A DNA stretch of 64,000 bases, from positions 558,001-622,000 of the forward strand of contig CAWATZ010000001.1 in the NCBI GenBank assembly GCA_963784995.1, given 5' to 3'. Below the pieces are notes generated by a model, which made no database searches, had not been told where the DNA came from, and saw nothing but the letters and a program-made list of their open reading frames with translations. Both the position numbers and the translations under genes were made by a program. The stretch is from CAWATZ01 sp963784995 (GTDB taxonomy: Bacteria; Planctomycetota; Planctomycetia; Gemmatales; Gemmataceae). This document shows, in pieces, positions 1-8,543 of the stretch (within the stretch, counting starts at the first letter, position 1; each line of letters opens with the position of its first letter).

Positions 1-1142
1 CGCCCGAGCTGATCCAGCAGATCAACCCGGCGATCCCCGAGTGGCTATCGGCTGTCATCCAGAAGCTGCTGGCGAAAGACCCGTCCGAGCGCTTCCAGTC
101 CGCGGCGGAGCTGGCCGACGTGCTGGAGCAGCGCAGGGCCCTGGCCGCCGAGGCGCTTCGGCCGCCTCCCTGGGACGTGCGGACGAACTCCGCCGTCGCC
201 CCCTACCGTCCGCAGACCCCAGCCGGTCCGCCCCCGACCGGATCGCTGGCGCCGGCGCCCCCCCGACGGTTTCGCCTGGCGTGGCTCCTGGCAGGGGCGG
301 CCCTGATCTCCCTAACGGCATTCGGCGCCGCGGCCTGGTTCCTGGGACACCGTCTCCCACACAAGCCGACGCCGCGAAAGGTCCCGCCGGGATCGTTGCC
401 GGCAAGGTTCGTGAATCCATTCAGCATGGAGTTCGTTCTGGTCCCCCGAGGGCAGTCGTGGCTGGAGGGAGGCGGCGGCAAAGAGGGCGACCTCGAGTTC
501 GAGATCCCCTACGACTTCTACCTGGGCAAGTACGAGGTTACTCAGGAACAGTGGGAGGCGCTCACTGGCCGCAACCCCAACCATTTCTCCCGCACCGGAG
601 CCGGACAGGCTGCGGTCAAGGAGGTCTCCAGCGAAGAGCTGAAACAGCTCCCGGTGGAGACTGTCTCTATTGAGGACATCCTCGTGTTCCTGAATGCCTT
701 GAATCGCAAGGACCAGGAGCCGGGATGGACCTACTGCTTGCCGCTGAAGGAGGAGTGGGAATATGCCTGCCGCGGTGGGCCGCTTCGGGATCGCTCCGAG
801 AGTGCCTTCGATTACTACTTCGACAAGCCAACCAACCAGCTGCACAAAAGCCAGGCCAACTTTGCCCATCCCAGCGCCCTGAAACGGCCCTGCAAGGTGG
901 GCAGCTATGAGCCCAACCGCCTGGGGCTGCACGACATGCACGGCAACGTCAGCGAGTGGTGCGATCCTTCCGAGCCCTCGCCGCACGCCTTCCCCAGTCC
1001 GGAAGTTGCCCGCGGCGGCAGCTGGGAAGCCGTCGTCGGCAGCTGCCGGGCCTCCTCTTTCAAGCCGGGCCCACCAGTCCTCCGCAACAAAGCCATCGGC
1101 CTGCGCCTGGCGCGCGTCTACGTGGGCCAGGACGGGGAGTGA
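1..1142 (+). CDS. Serine/threonine protein kinase C-terminus fused to a SUMF1-like domain (5' partial)
   Basis: The gene enters from the left edge; the first full codon is at base 3. The first 45 or so codons read as the last helix of a Hanks-type kinase domain (AVIQKLLAKDPSERFQSA). A Pro-rich juxtamembrane stretch follows, then one membrane segment at about 276-347, then an exported formylglycine-generating-enzyme/SUMF1-like domain from about 408 to the stop, with DFYLGKYEVTQEQWEAL near its start and DMHGNVSEWC near its end. Kinase-TM-SUMF1 fusions are common in planctomycetes and couple cytoplasmic phosphorylation to a sensing domain outside. Whether the SUMF1 part keeps oxidase activity cannot be judged; the second catalytic Cys typical of true FGE is not obvious. 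The catalytic kinase core lies outside the window. Confidence 0.85.
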   Translation, partial: PELIQQINPAIPEWLSAVIQKLLAKDPSERFQSAAELADVLEQRRALAAEALRPPPWDVRTNSAVAPYRPQTPAGPPPTGSLAPAPPRRFRLAWLLAGAALISLTAFGAAAWFLGHRLPHKPTPRKVPPGSLPARFVNPFSMEFVLVPRGQSWLEGGGGKEGDLEFEIPYDFYLGKYEVTQEQWEALTGRNPNHFSRTGAGQAAVKEVSSEELKQLPVETVSIEDILVFLNALNRKDQEPGWTYCLPLKEEWEYACRGGPLRDRSESAFDYYFDKPTNQLHKSQANFAHPSALKRPCKVGSYEPNRLGLHDMHGNVSEWCDPSEPSPHAFPSPEVARGGSWEAVVGSCRASSFKPGPPVLRNKAIGLRLARVYVGQDGE

Positions 1143-1180
1143 TTGCTGTGCGGCTCGGATACCCGCTTGCGGGTGCGCGG

Positions 1181-1957
1181 CTACTTGTTCTTTGGCTTTT
1201 CCTGCGGACCGGGTGCTTCCAGGTCGATGTTCCCCAAACGAAGCACCAGCAGAATGGTGCCCCGGCGTCGGGCCTCGGCGACGGGATCGACACCCGGCTC
1301 CAGCCGGGTCGAGACCACTTCGCCCACGCCTTCCACGTCCTGGGCCTGGTGTTTGGCATCGGGCAACAGGACCACCTTGACCACCAGGGCGCCCGAGGCC
1401 ACCGAGTCGAGATCTTCATCGGTGAAACTGAGCGGCACGGCATTGTGGGCCAGGAAGGCTGCCGCCTTGCTGCCTGCTGCCGGCACTTCCAGAGTCGGAT
1501 ACAGGTTCACGCCGGGCCGATTCGGAATGTCGCTCAACTTGAGACGATAGCTCGCTCCTTGCACGAAGTTGTAACGGCCCGGCACCTCCAGGATGGAGTC
1601 TGTGAAACCCTTTTTGCCGTCGGGTTGCTTGGCATACCAGCCGATCTTCGTCCCGGGAGGCCCGGAAAAACGAACCTGGGTCCGTTTCTCGGAGTCCTTC
1701 GGGGGGGCCTGCGCGAGCTGGAAATCGAAGGTGTGGCACAGGAACAGGAGGCCCTGCCCGACCTCCAATACACGGCCGGTCATGCAGAGATCGAGCAGAT
1801 CCCTCGTACTCAGTGAATTGCTCACGAGAACCTGCGGCAGGAGGATCTGATCCACCTCCTTGAGCTTTGCGGCCTCTGCCGCCTGGCTCAACCGCTGCTG
1901 TCCCGGCAGCAGCACCACGACGACCGCAATCAGCAGAATCCGACGCAAGGGACACAT
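1181..1957 (-). CDS. Secreted planctomycete protein of unknown function
   Basis: A 258-residue protein starting MCPLRRILLIAVVVVLLPG, a clear signal peptide. An upstream in-frame ATG at 2020 was rejected because the start at 1957 has an AGGAGA Shine-Dalgarno and begins directly with the export signal. The mature part has a stretch around LKLSDIPNRPGVNLYPTLEV and a conserved-looking end (RRRGTILLVLRLGNIDLE). I associate this pattern with a family seen only in planctomycetes, without known function. It contains no recognisable catalytic motif and probably resides in the periplasm or envelope. It stands alone, convergent with the kinase/SUMF1 gene. Confidence 0.7.
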   Translation of the reverse strand: MCPLRRILLIAVVVVLLPGQQRLSQAAEAAKLKEVDQILLPQVLVSNSLSTRDLLDLCMTGRVLEVGQGLLFLCHTFDFQLAQAPPKDSEKRTQVRFSGPPGTKIGWYAKQPDGKKGFTDSILEVPGRYNFVQGASYRLKLSDIPNRPGVNLYPTLEVPAAGSKAAAFLAHNAVPLSFTDEDLDSVASGALVVKVVLLPDAKHQAQDVEGVGEVVSTRLEPGVDPVAEARRRGTILLVLRLGNIDLEAPGPQEKPKNK

Positions 1958-2053
1958 GGCAGTCTCTCCTGAGGTGTGGCAGCCCAAGTTCAGGTTAACC
2001 GTCCGCGGTGGATCGGTCAACCAGCGACAAGCGTCCCTGGCGTCTCCCGGCCG

Positions 2054-2902
2054 CTATTCTGTCTGCCCGCCGCGTCTCCTGCTCTTGCGAAGACCGCGCT
2101 CGCGCAGCACCTGCCCGATCCAGGTCGCGTCTGTCTTGGCCAGGCGCGGGGGCGGCGGTTGGCTGGCGTAATCCACCTCGGCGTCCGCCGCGATCCGATC
2201 ATAGGCCAGAGTAAAGCATTCGCCAAGGTCGAGCCGGGCCTGATCCTCGCCCAGTAATGGAATCGGCAGCACCGGGAGGGGATCACGCACCGCCCAGGCG
2301 TACACCAGATGGTTCCAGCCGGTCGGCGTCGCTTGCGCCACGTAGGTGAGATAGTCCGCGGACTTGGGTATGGCGACCGGAATGTCTGGCCGGACGCCGC
2401 CGCGCAGCAGGTCGATCTCGACCCAGTGCAAGCCGCCGTGCAGCGCCGAAGCGCGTTTTTCGAGATAGCGATCACGAGCCACGGCGCCCGGCAGCTTGTT
2501 CGAGGGACTGAGCAGCTCAATTCCAGTGACCGCCAGCCGGGGTCGGGCCTGCACATAGATGACAATCCGGCGTTGCTTGCGCAGCAGCAACTCGTCTTCG
2601 TCCAGTTCTTCCACGGCGCTGGCGGCAGGTTGGGCCAGCACCGCAGTGGAACCCGGATGCTGGCGAACAGCCGAGCCCGTCACGAGGGTGAGATCCGGTT
2701 CCTTGCGATCCAGGGAGACCGTGCCCTGGGGGGCATCCCAGACACTGCCCTCGGAGAGATGCCGCTCCAGTCGAGCAACATACTTCGGCCGCAATTGCGG
2801 TTGCAGGAGGGCCGGCATCTGGGCGAGCATTTGCGTGTGCAACTCCTGAAAGATCGGGTTGATCTCCAGAAATGGGTCCATGCCGGGAAACGGCGATGGC
2901 AT
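2054..2902 (-). CDS. DUF4058 family protein
   Basis: The 282-residue protein opens with MPSPFPGMDPFLE, the signature of DUF4058, a family abundant in planctomycetes and cyanobacteria and of unknown function. It has no signal peptide or membrane segment. The middle carries IELLSPSNKLPG, which recalls the core of Uma2-like PD-(D/E)XK folds (IEVLSPSN in the Uma2 gene at 58.6 kb). A nuclease-related fold is therefore possible, but this is inference. It lies 42 bases downstream of the vapD-like gene on the same strand and may share its transcript. Confidence 0.85.
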   Translation of the reverse strand: MPSPFPGMDPFLEINPIFQELHTQMLAQMPALLQPQLRPKYVARLERHLSEGSVWDAPQGTVSLDRKEPDLTLVTGSAVRQHPGSTAVLAQPAASAVEELDEDELLLRKQRRIVIYVQARPRLAVTGIELLSPSNKLPGAVARDRYLEKRASALHGGLHWVEIDLLRGGVRPDIPVAIPKSADYLTYVAQATPTGWNHLVYAWAVRDPLPVLPIPLLGEDQARLDLGECFTLAYDRIAADAEVDYASQPPPPRLAKTDATWIGQVLRERGLRKSRRRGGQTE

Positions 2903-2944
2903 GAGGAGCCCTCCTGGTAAATGGGAACTGAATCCGGCCGCGGA

Positions 2945-3253
2945 TTAGTCGCCGCCCGACAGGCCCGCCACGCGCTGCACCACCGGCATCAGATCGTTCA
3001 GTTCCTCGATCCGCAGCATGCGGATGTCGCGCACCGAAGCCGCGAACCACGGCAGCCGGGTCGTCAGGTCGATCACAGCCACCATGACCGAGGCAGCCGT
3101 CACGGCTGGTCCCCCGAAATACACGCTTCCCTGCTGCCACTGGAAATGGTGCTCTTCCAGCACGCGCCGGATCTCGAGATAGGCGTTGTTATACGGGTCG
3201 CCGTAGTGGACGCGCAGATGCTCGATGTCCATGTCAAATGCGATTGCGTACAC
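2945..3253 (-). CDS. vapD: VapD-like endoribonuclease (Cas2-like ferredoxin fold)
   Basis: The sequence from the GTG at 3253 reads VYAIAFDMDIEHLRVHYGDP, then GSVYFGG and WFAASVRDIRMLRIEELNDL. These correspond to the MYAIAFDL start, the QGSVY strand and the SVRDIR helix of VapD, a small Cas2-related RNase known from Haemophilus and Helicobacter. A longer frame runs back to an ATG at 3334, but the family begins at the MYAIAFD position and GGGAGGGGG stands just before this GTG, so I chose 3253 (102 residues, family-typical). No CRISPR array lies nearby, and no VapX antitoxin is recognisable next to it. The next gene downstream encodes DUF4058. Confidence 0.75.
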   Translation of the reverse strand: MYAIAFDMDIEHLRVHYGDPYNNAYLEIRRVLEEHHFQWQQGSVYFGGPAVTAASVMVAVIDLTTRLPWFAASVRDIRMLRIEELNDLMPVVQRVAGLSGGD

Positions 3254-3583
3254 GACCCCCTCCCGCTTGAATGAGGCCGGGAGACCCTGCCGAATCGGAC
3301 TCGAACGGGCGTCCCTTGCCGTGATGACTGCCATGAGAAACCCCCTTCTGGATTCGCACTCGTTTCACACTGCCATGATCCCTGATCCACCAGACAGCCG
3401 CAAGCCGAGAACGCTTCCGATGCCCCGTTTGGCGAGGGCCCGGAGCAGGGCAGGGGAGTCCTCCTTGATTTTCCCTCTTGCAATCCCTTTCCCCCCTGAT
3501 AGGATGTTTGTAGAAAAGAGGTCAAGACGTAATTGACAAACCGAGCAGGAGCAGAAGCCTGGCGGAGGTGTGCGAGGATCGAA

Positions 3584-3853
3584 ATGACGATCACCAAGGA
3601 CCGCAAGACGCAAATCATTGACCAGTTCCGGCGCGAGCCAACGGACACCGGCTCGCCCGAAGTGCAGATCGCGATTCTCACAGAGCGCATCAACGAGCTC
3701 AATGAGCATTTGCGGACGCACAAGAAAGACCATGCCAGCCGGCGCGGTCTGCTGAAGATGGTAAGCAAGCGGTCCGGCTTGTTGACTTACCTTCGCAACA
3801 AGGACCGCAATCGGTATCTGGAAGTCATCGGTCGGTTGAAGCTGCGAAAGTAA
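3584..3853 (+). CDS. rpsO: 30S ribosomal protein S15
   Basis: The 89-residue product is a full-length S15: DTGSPEVQIAILTERINELN and the HLRTHKKDHASRRGLLKMVSKR block are diagnostic. S15 binds the central domain of 16S rRNA and nucleates 30S platform assembly. The ATG at 3584 follows GAGGATC. An in-frame upstream start at 3533 would add residues not found in the family. It is followed by a hairpin terminator and pnp, the rpsO-pnp order seen in many bacteria, where S15 usually represses its own translation. Confidence 0.97.
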   Translation: MTITKDRKTQIIDQFRREPTDTGSPEVQIAILTERINELNEHLRTHKKDHASRRGLLKMVSKRSGLLTYLRNKDRNRYLEVIGRLKLRK

Positions 3854-3862
3854 CAACTGGTG

Positions 3863-3892
3863 GGGTGGGCTGTGACTTGGTCCACCCTTTTT
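3863..3892 (+). terminator. Intrinsic terminator/attenuator between rpsO and pnp
   Basis: GGGTGG (3863-3868) can pair with CCACCC (3882-3887) across a 13-base loop, followed directly by TTTTT. It sits 10 bases after the rpsO stop and about 70 bases before pnp, so it could end rpsO transcripts or let a fraction read through into pnp. Confidence 0.6.
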
Positions 3893-3962
3893 CCTTTCCC
3901 CCCGTCCGGGTCTGCTCCTCGCTTGAGGCATGCGCGTTCGCTTGCCAACAGGAGGACATTCC

Positions 3963-6254
3963 GTGCAGGTTAGCCGAGTAGAACGACCTTTCGGTGCCAA
4001 TCCACTCATTCTGGAAACTGGAAAACTGGCCAAGCAAGCCCATGGGGCCGTGGTTGTCGGCTACGGCGACACCCTGACGCTGGTCACCGCGGTCGAAGGG
4101 GCCGCCGACGAGGGGCGCGATTTCTTCCCGCTCGTCGTCGATTATCGAGAAAAAACCTACGCCGCGGGCAAGTTCCCCGGCGGCTTCATCAAGCGCGAAG
4201 GACGTCCGACCACCAAGGAGATCCTGACCTCGCGCCTGATCGATCGTCCCATCCGGCCGCTCTTCCCGGCCGACTACCTCAACGAAGTGCAGGTGATGGC
4301 TTCGGCCCTTTCCGCCGACCGCGAGAACGATCCCGACGTCCTGTCGATGATCGGCTCCAGCGCCGCCCTGCACCTGTCGCCGATTCCGTTTATGCAGGTG
4401 ACCGGCTCGGTGCGCGTCGGCCGCATCGGCGGCGAGATGGTGCTGATGCCGACCCACTCGCAGCTGGAAGAGAGCGACCTGGACCTGATTGTGTCCGGCA
4501 GCCGCAAGGCCATCACCATGATCGAGGGCTTTGCCCGCGAGATGCCCGAGGACCAGATGCTCCGGGCCATCCTGTTCGCGCACGAGCACATCGTCACCGT
4601 CGTGGAAATGATCGAGGAACTGCGCGAGAAGGCCGGCCTGGGCCCCAAGCCGGAGCGCCCGGCAGCCACTCCCAGCCCTCTCGTGGCCCTGGTCCGCGAG
4701 AAATACTACCAGGAGTTCCTCAAACGCAAGCAGACGTCGGGCAAGGCGGAGCGCGCCAACAGCATCCGCGAGCTGCGTGAGCAGGTCTTCCAGGAACTGC
4801 TCCCCGAGGGCAAGGAGTCGGAGCACACTCCCGAGCAGGTCGCGGCCGCGTTCTACGCCCTGGAGGAACGGGTGGTGCGCGACCTGATCCTGGAAGGCAA
4901 GCGCATCGACGGCCGCAACACCAAGCAGGTTCGCGACATTTACTGCGAGGTCGGCATCCTGCCGCGGACCCACGGCACCGCCCTCTTCCAGCGCGGCGAG
5001 ACGCAGGCCCTGGTGACCACCACCCTGGGCACCTCCAGCGACGAGCAGCGCGTCGATGGCCTGGCCGACGAGTACAGCAAGAAGTTCATGCTGGACTACA
5101 ACTTCCCGCCGTTCAGCGTCGGCGAGTGCCGGCCCATCCGCGGCCCCGGCCGGCGCGAGATCGGCCACGGCGCCCTGGCCGAGCGCAGCCTCAAGGCGGT
5201 CATCCCCGGCGTGGACAAGTTCCCCTACACCATCCGCGTCGTCTCCGACATCCTGGAGTCCAACGGCTCCTCGAGCATGGCGTCGGTCTGTGGCGGCACC
5301 CTGTCGCTGATGGACGCTGGCGTGCCGATCACCGACCCGGTGGCCGGCATCTCCATCGGCCTGGTCAAGGAGCCTGACCGCTTCATCCTGCTGACCGACA
5401 TCATGGGCGACGAGGACCACTTCGGCGACATGGACTTCAAGGTGGCCGGCACCGGCCGGGGCATCACCGGCATCCAGCTGGACCTCAAGATCGACGGCAT
5501 CGATGAGCCGATCATCAAGGCGACCCTGGAGCAGGCCCGCGAGGCCCGCCGGGAGATCCTCAAGAAGATGCTGCTGACCCTCCGCCAGCCGCGGCAGGAG
5601 CCGAGCAAGAATGCACCGCGGCTGCTCACCATCCAGATCAACCCCGAGAAGATCGGCGCCCTGATCGGGCCGGGCGGCAAGGTCATCAAGGGCATCCAGG
5701 AAACCACCGGGGCCAAGATCGACATCGAGGACGACGGCACCGTGTACATCTCCCACGTCGACTCCGCTGGGGCCGAGGCGGCATTGCGCAAGGTGGAAGC
5801 AATCGCCGAGGAGGTCAAGGTCGGCAAGGTCTACGAGGGCCGGGTCACGTCGATCAAGGATTTCGGAGCCTTCATCGAGATCCTGCCCGGCAAGGAAGGG
5901 CTGTGCCACATCAGCGAGCTGGACGACAAGTACGTCAGCAAGGTCGAGGACGTGTGCAAGCTCGGCGACACGCTGTCGGTCAAGGTGATCGCCATTGACG
6001 AACAGAACCGGGTCAAGCTGTCGCGCCGGGTTTTGCTCCGCGAAGCCAAGGGCGAAACGGGAGCGGGCCCGGCCCAGCAACCCCCCCAGCGCAAACCCGA
6101 AGGCGGCGGCCGGCAAGGCGGCGAAGGCCGAGGACGCGAGGGACGGGGCGACCGCGGTGAGCGCGGCGACCGCGGCGATAAGGGGGACCGTGGGGAACGG
6201 AGTGACCGGGGCGAACGCAGCGAGTCGCGCCGGCCCCCGGTGGAGAATCAGTAA
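3963..6254 (+). CDS. pnp: Polyribonucleotide nucleotidyltransferase (PNPase)
   Basis: PNPase degrades RNA phosphorolytically from the 3' end. A perfect AGGAGG stands 7 bases before the GTG at 3963, so I take this start and not the ATG at 3930 (763 residues). Domains in order: first RNase PH domain (about 1-145, FFPLVVDYREKTYAAGKFPG), helical linker, second RNase PH domain (about 315-540, GRREIGHGALAERSL and DIMGDEDHFGDMDFKVAGT with its acidic catalytic residues), KH domain from about 555 (IGALIGPGGKVIKGIQETTG), and S1 domain about 619-690 (DFGAFIEILPGKEGLCHISE). The last 60 residues are a low-complexity Arg/Gly/Asp/Glu tail of GDRG-like repeats, longer than in E. coli, possibly an RNA- or partner-binding extension. 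Confidence 0.97.
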   Translation: MQVSRVERPFGANPLILETGKLAKQAHGAVVVGYGDTLTLVTAVEGAADEGRDFFPLVVDYREKTYAAGKFPGGFIKREGRPTTKEILTSRLIDRPIRPLFPADYLNEVQVMASALSADRENDPDVLSMIGSSAALHLSPIPFMQVTGSVRVGRIGGEMVLMPTHSQLEESDLDLIVSGSRKAITMIEGFAREMPEDQMLRAILFAHEHIVTVVEMIEELREKAGLGPKPERPAATPSPLVALVREKYYQEFLKRKQTSGKAERANSIRELREQVFQELLPEGKESEHTPEQVAAAFYALEERVVRDLILEGKRIDGRNTKQVRDIYCEVGILPRTHGTALFQRGETQALVTTTLGTSSDEQRVDGLADEYSKKFMLDYNFPPFSVGECRPIRGPGRREIGHGALAERSLKAVIPGVDKFPYTIRVVSDILESNGSSSMASVCGGTLSLMDAGVPITDPVAGISIGLVKEPDRFILLTDIMGDEDHFGDMDFKVAGTGRGITGIQLDLKIDGIDEPIIKATLEQAREARREILKKMLLTLRQPRQEPSKNAPRLLTIQINPEKIGALIGPGGKVIKGIQETTGAKIDIEDDGTVYISHVDSAGAEAALRKVEAIAEEVKVGKVYEGRVTSIKDFGAFIEILPGKEGLCHISELDDKYVSKVEDVCKLGDTLSVKVIAIDEQNRVKLSRRVLLREAKGETGAGPAQQPPQRKPEGGGRQGGEGRGREGRGDRGERGDRGDKGDRGERSDRGERSESRRPPVENQ

Positions 6255-6263
6255 CAAGAATCT

Positions 6264-6345
6264 AACCACGGATGACACGGATAACACGGATAAAGACAAA
6301 GAACTGGTTTTGTCTTTATCCGTGTTATCCGTGTTATCCGTGGTT
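6264..6345. repeat. Large inverted repeat, 37-bp arms
   Basis: Arms 6264-6300 and 6309-6345 are reverse complements with one mismatch, around an 8-base loop. Each arm is itself built from iterations of the word ACACGGATA. It lies between pnp and the histidine kinase. It lacks a T-run but would form a very stable RNA hairpin, and could act as an mRNA end or stabiliser. Confidence 0.9.
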
Positions 6346-6356
6346 CCATTCTCTTC

Positions 6357-7112
6357 TTGCAAGGTGGCATCGTGGTAAACCCGCAAGTAGCCGAGCTGGC
6401 GGAGCTGGCTGGTGGCTTCATCCACGACATCAAGAACCATCTCAGCACCATCCGGCTGAATCTGCAGCTGCTCAGCGAGGACTTCCAGGAGCCGCAGTCG
6501 CAACGCGAGCGACGGGCCCTGGATCGGATCAATCGGCTGCAGAACGAATGTCAGCGCCTGGTTGACGTCTCCAACGATTTTCTGCGCTTTGCCCGGGTCA
6601 AGGATCTCGACCTGACTCCAACCGACCTGGCCGCGGTCATCGAGGAGCTGATCGACTTCTTCACCCCGATGGCCCGTGCGTCTAACATCGAGATCAAGAC
6701 GTTTCTGCCCTCCAGCCTGCCTCCGGTGCTGCTGGACCGCGACCTGTTCAAACAGGCGCTTCTGAACCTGTTCCTCAACGCCCAGCAGGCCACGCCCGGC
6801 GGCGGTCAGCTCACCATCCAGGCCGCCGAAGCGCAGGCCAGCCTGCCGGCCGGAGCCACGCCTGCGGGACTCCGCCTGGAACTGATCGACACCGGCAAGG
6901 GCATGTCCCCGGAGGTGCTGGCCAGCGCCTTCAAGCCGTTCTTCTCGACGCGAACCGGCGGCAACGGGCTCGGTCTGGCCACGACCCGACGCATCATCGA
7001 GGCCCACGGGGGCAGCATTGAGGTCCAGAGCGAAGTCGGTCTGGGCACCAAGTTCACCATCCACCTGCCCGTTGCACCGAGCAACGGACCGATCCCAGCA
7101 CCGGCGGGCTGA
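6357..7112 (+). CDS. Sensor histidine kinase, soluble, short
   Basis: A compact two-component kinase of about 250 residues with no membrane segment or sensory domain. The H-box is GFIHDIKNHLSTIRLNLQLL (phospho-acceptor His about residue 23). The ATPase has an N-box (LLNLFLNAQQAT), G1 (DTGKGM), F-box (FKPFFSTR) and G2 (GGNGLGLA). The start is uncertain: TTG at 6357 or GTG at 6372, neither with a strong Shine-Dalgarno. No response regulator adjoins. Between the N- and G1-boxes there is an extra peptide (QASLPAGATPAG) encoded by a dispersed DNA repeat also found inside the NYN gene (see findings). Its input signal and partner are unknown. Confidence 0.85.
   Translation: MQGGIVVNPQVAELAELAGGFIHDIKNHLSTIRLNLQLLSEDFQEPQSQRERRALDRINRLQNECQRLVDVSNDFLRFARVKDLDLTPTDLAAVIEELIDFFTPMARASNIEIKTFLPSSLPPVLLDRDLFKQALLNLFLNAQQATPGGGQLTIQAAEAQASLPAGATPAGLRLELIDTGKGMSPEVLASAFKPFFSTRTGGNGLGLATTRRIIEAHGGSIEVQSEVGLGTKFTIHLPVAPSNGPIPAPAG
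6829..6856 (+). repeat. 28-nt dispersed repeat inside the histidine kinase gene
   Basis: The 28 bases are identical, on the opposite strand, to 10401-10428 inside the NYN-domain gene. Here they encode QASLPAG in frame, within the ATPase domain. Confidence 0.85.
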
Positions 7113-7132
7113 CGCCGCGCCGCTCGCCTGAT

Positions 7133-8454
7133 TCAAATCACCGTCCCATCGGGAATGGTGATGCCGCGTGGCAGGGCGACGATGCCATCCCGGATCGAGT
7201 ACAGGGGAGTATCCAGGTCCTGGACCCCCTGGTGATTGACGATGCGGACGTGGCGTCCGATCCGGCAATCCTTGTCGATCAGGGCCCGGTCGATGAAGCT
7301 GCCCTCGCCGATGCCCAGGTCCGGCCGGCCCAGCAGGCGGTTCTCTTCCCGCTCGCTCTCCGTCTCATAGCGATCCGCGCCGATCAGCACCGTGTCCCGC
7401 AAGGTCACTCCCTTGCCGATGACGCTGCGGACCCCGATCACGGCACGCTCGATGGTGACGCCGGGCTGGAGGATGCAGCCATCGCTGATCAGGCACTGGC
7501 TGAGGCTGGCACCGCTGATGCGCGAGGCCGGCAGGAAACGCATGCGCGTGTAGATGACGCCATCGGGAATGTGGAACTCGAAGGGCGGGGTGTCACTCGC
7601 CAGGGCGAGGTTGGACTCGTGATAGGCCTTGATCGTGCCCAGGTCTTCCCAGTAGCCGTCGAACAGGTGCGCCTGCACGCGATGGGTGCCGATGCTGCGC
7701 GGGAAGACGTCCTTGCCGAAGTCGGTCGCCAGCGGCTTGGTGTGCAGCAGGTCGAGCAGGGCCTGGCGCTTGAACAGGTAAATGCCCATGCTGGCCAGGT
7801 AATTGCGCCCGTGGGGCGTGATGCCTTGTGGAGTTGCGCTTGGCCGGCAGGCCGACCAAGGCTGCGGGCGATCCATTCCGTGGGCGTGTACACCGTCTCC
7901 AACTGCTCGGGCTTTTGCGGCTTCTCGACAAAGCCGATCACCTTGCCGGTTTCATCGAGGCGGACAATGCCGAAGCCGATCGTCTGCTCCTGGCTGACCG
8001 GCAGCACCGCGATGCTGACGTCGGCCCCGGAGTTCTTGTGCGTGTTGAGCAGCTGCTGGAAGTCCATCCGGTAGAGCTGATCGCCGGACAGGATCAGGAT
8101 CTCGTCGGCCGAGTCCTCGCTGACGTAGCGCAGCTGCTGGCGGACGGCGTCGGCGGTGCCCTGATACCAGTCGGCCGTCTCGTTGGTCTGCTGGGCGGCC
8201 AGCACCTCGACGAAGCCCCGGCTGAAGGGGTCGAACTTGTAGGTGTTGGCGATGTGCCGATGCAGACTGACGCTCAGGAACTGCGTCAGCACGTAGATGC
8301 GGTTGAGCCCGCTGTTGATGCAGTTGCTGATCGGGATGTCGATGAGCCGATACTTGCCGGCCACCGGCACGGCCGGCTTGCTGCGCATCTTGGTCAGGGG
8401 GAAGAGTCGAGTCCCCCGGCCGCCTCCGAGAATGAGGCTCAGGACGTTTCGCAT
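7133..8454 (-). CDS. glgC: Glucose-1-phosphate adenylyltransferase (frame-interrupted)
   Basis: GlgC makes ADP-glucose for glycogen. The N-terminal part starts MRNVLSLILGGGRGTRLFPL with the nucleotidyltransferase loop and KPAVPVAGKYRLIDIPISNC. The C-terminal part has the left-handed beta-helix (GCILQPGVTIERAVIG, KGVTLRDTVLIGADRYE). The halves are in different frames. The N-terminal frame runs to TPTEWIAR (about 7885), the C-terminal frame resumes at GITPHGRNYLASMG (about 7830). Between them is a non-homologous palindromic segment, present either as a 35-nt frame-shifting insertion or as a 36-nt in-frame insertion plus one lost base. Given how many frame changes this sequence has, the second is more likely. 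Treat as an intact gene pending resequencing. Confidence 0.85.
7826..7866. repeat. Short palindromic insertion inside glgC
   Basis: On the coding strand CTTGGTCGG and CCGGCCAAG form an 8-of-9 bp hairpin around CCTG. GlgC proteins normally pass directly from TEWIAR to the GIxPxGR motif, so roughly 12 codons here (reading SLGRPAGQAQLH) are extra. The DNA shares GCCAAGCGCA with the repeat in the NYN gene. Confidence 0.6.
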
Positions 8455-8543
8455 GGTTCGCTCCGCTCACAAATTGGAGATTTGTGAATGTTACCACAAG
8501 CACCGCGTCCCAGGGAAAGAAGAATCCGGTCTTTTTTCATCCT

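Noticed and set aside
41..673. Alternative frame over the kinase/SUMF1 gene
   Set aside because: The kinase-end, TM and SUMF1 sequence is in the other frame.
2945..3253. Cas2 of a CRISPR system
   Set aside because: The sequence matches VapD (GSVYFGG, SVRDIR) and there is no array or cas1.
3825..7268. A 1147-codon open frame antisense to pnp and the histidine kinase gene
   Set aside because: It is an artefact of GC-rich codon bias opposite real genes; its composition is Asp/Leu/Gln/Arg-rich shadow sequence without motifs.
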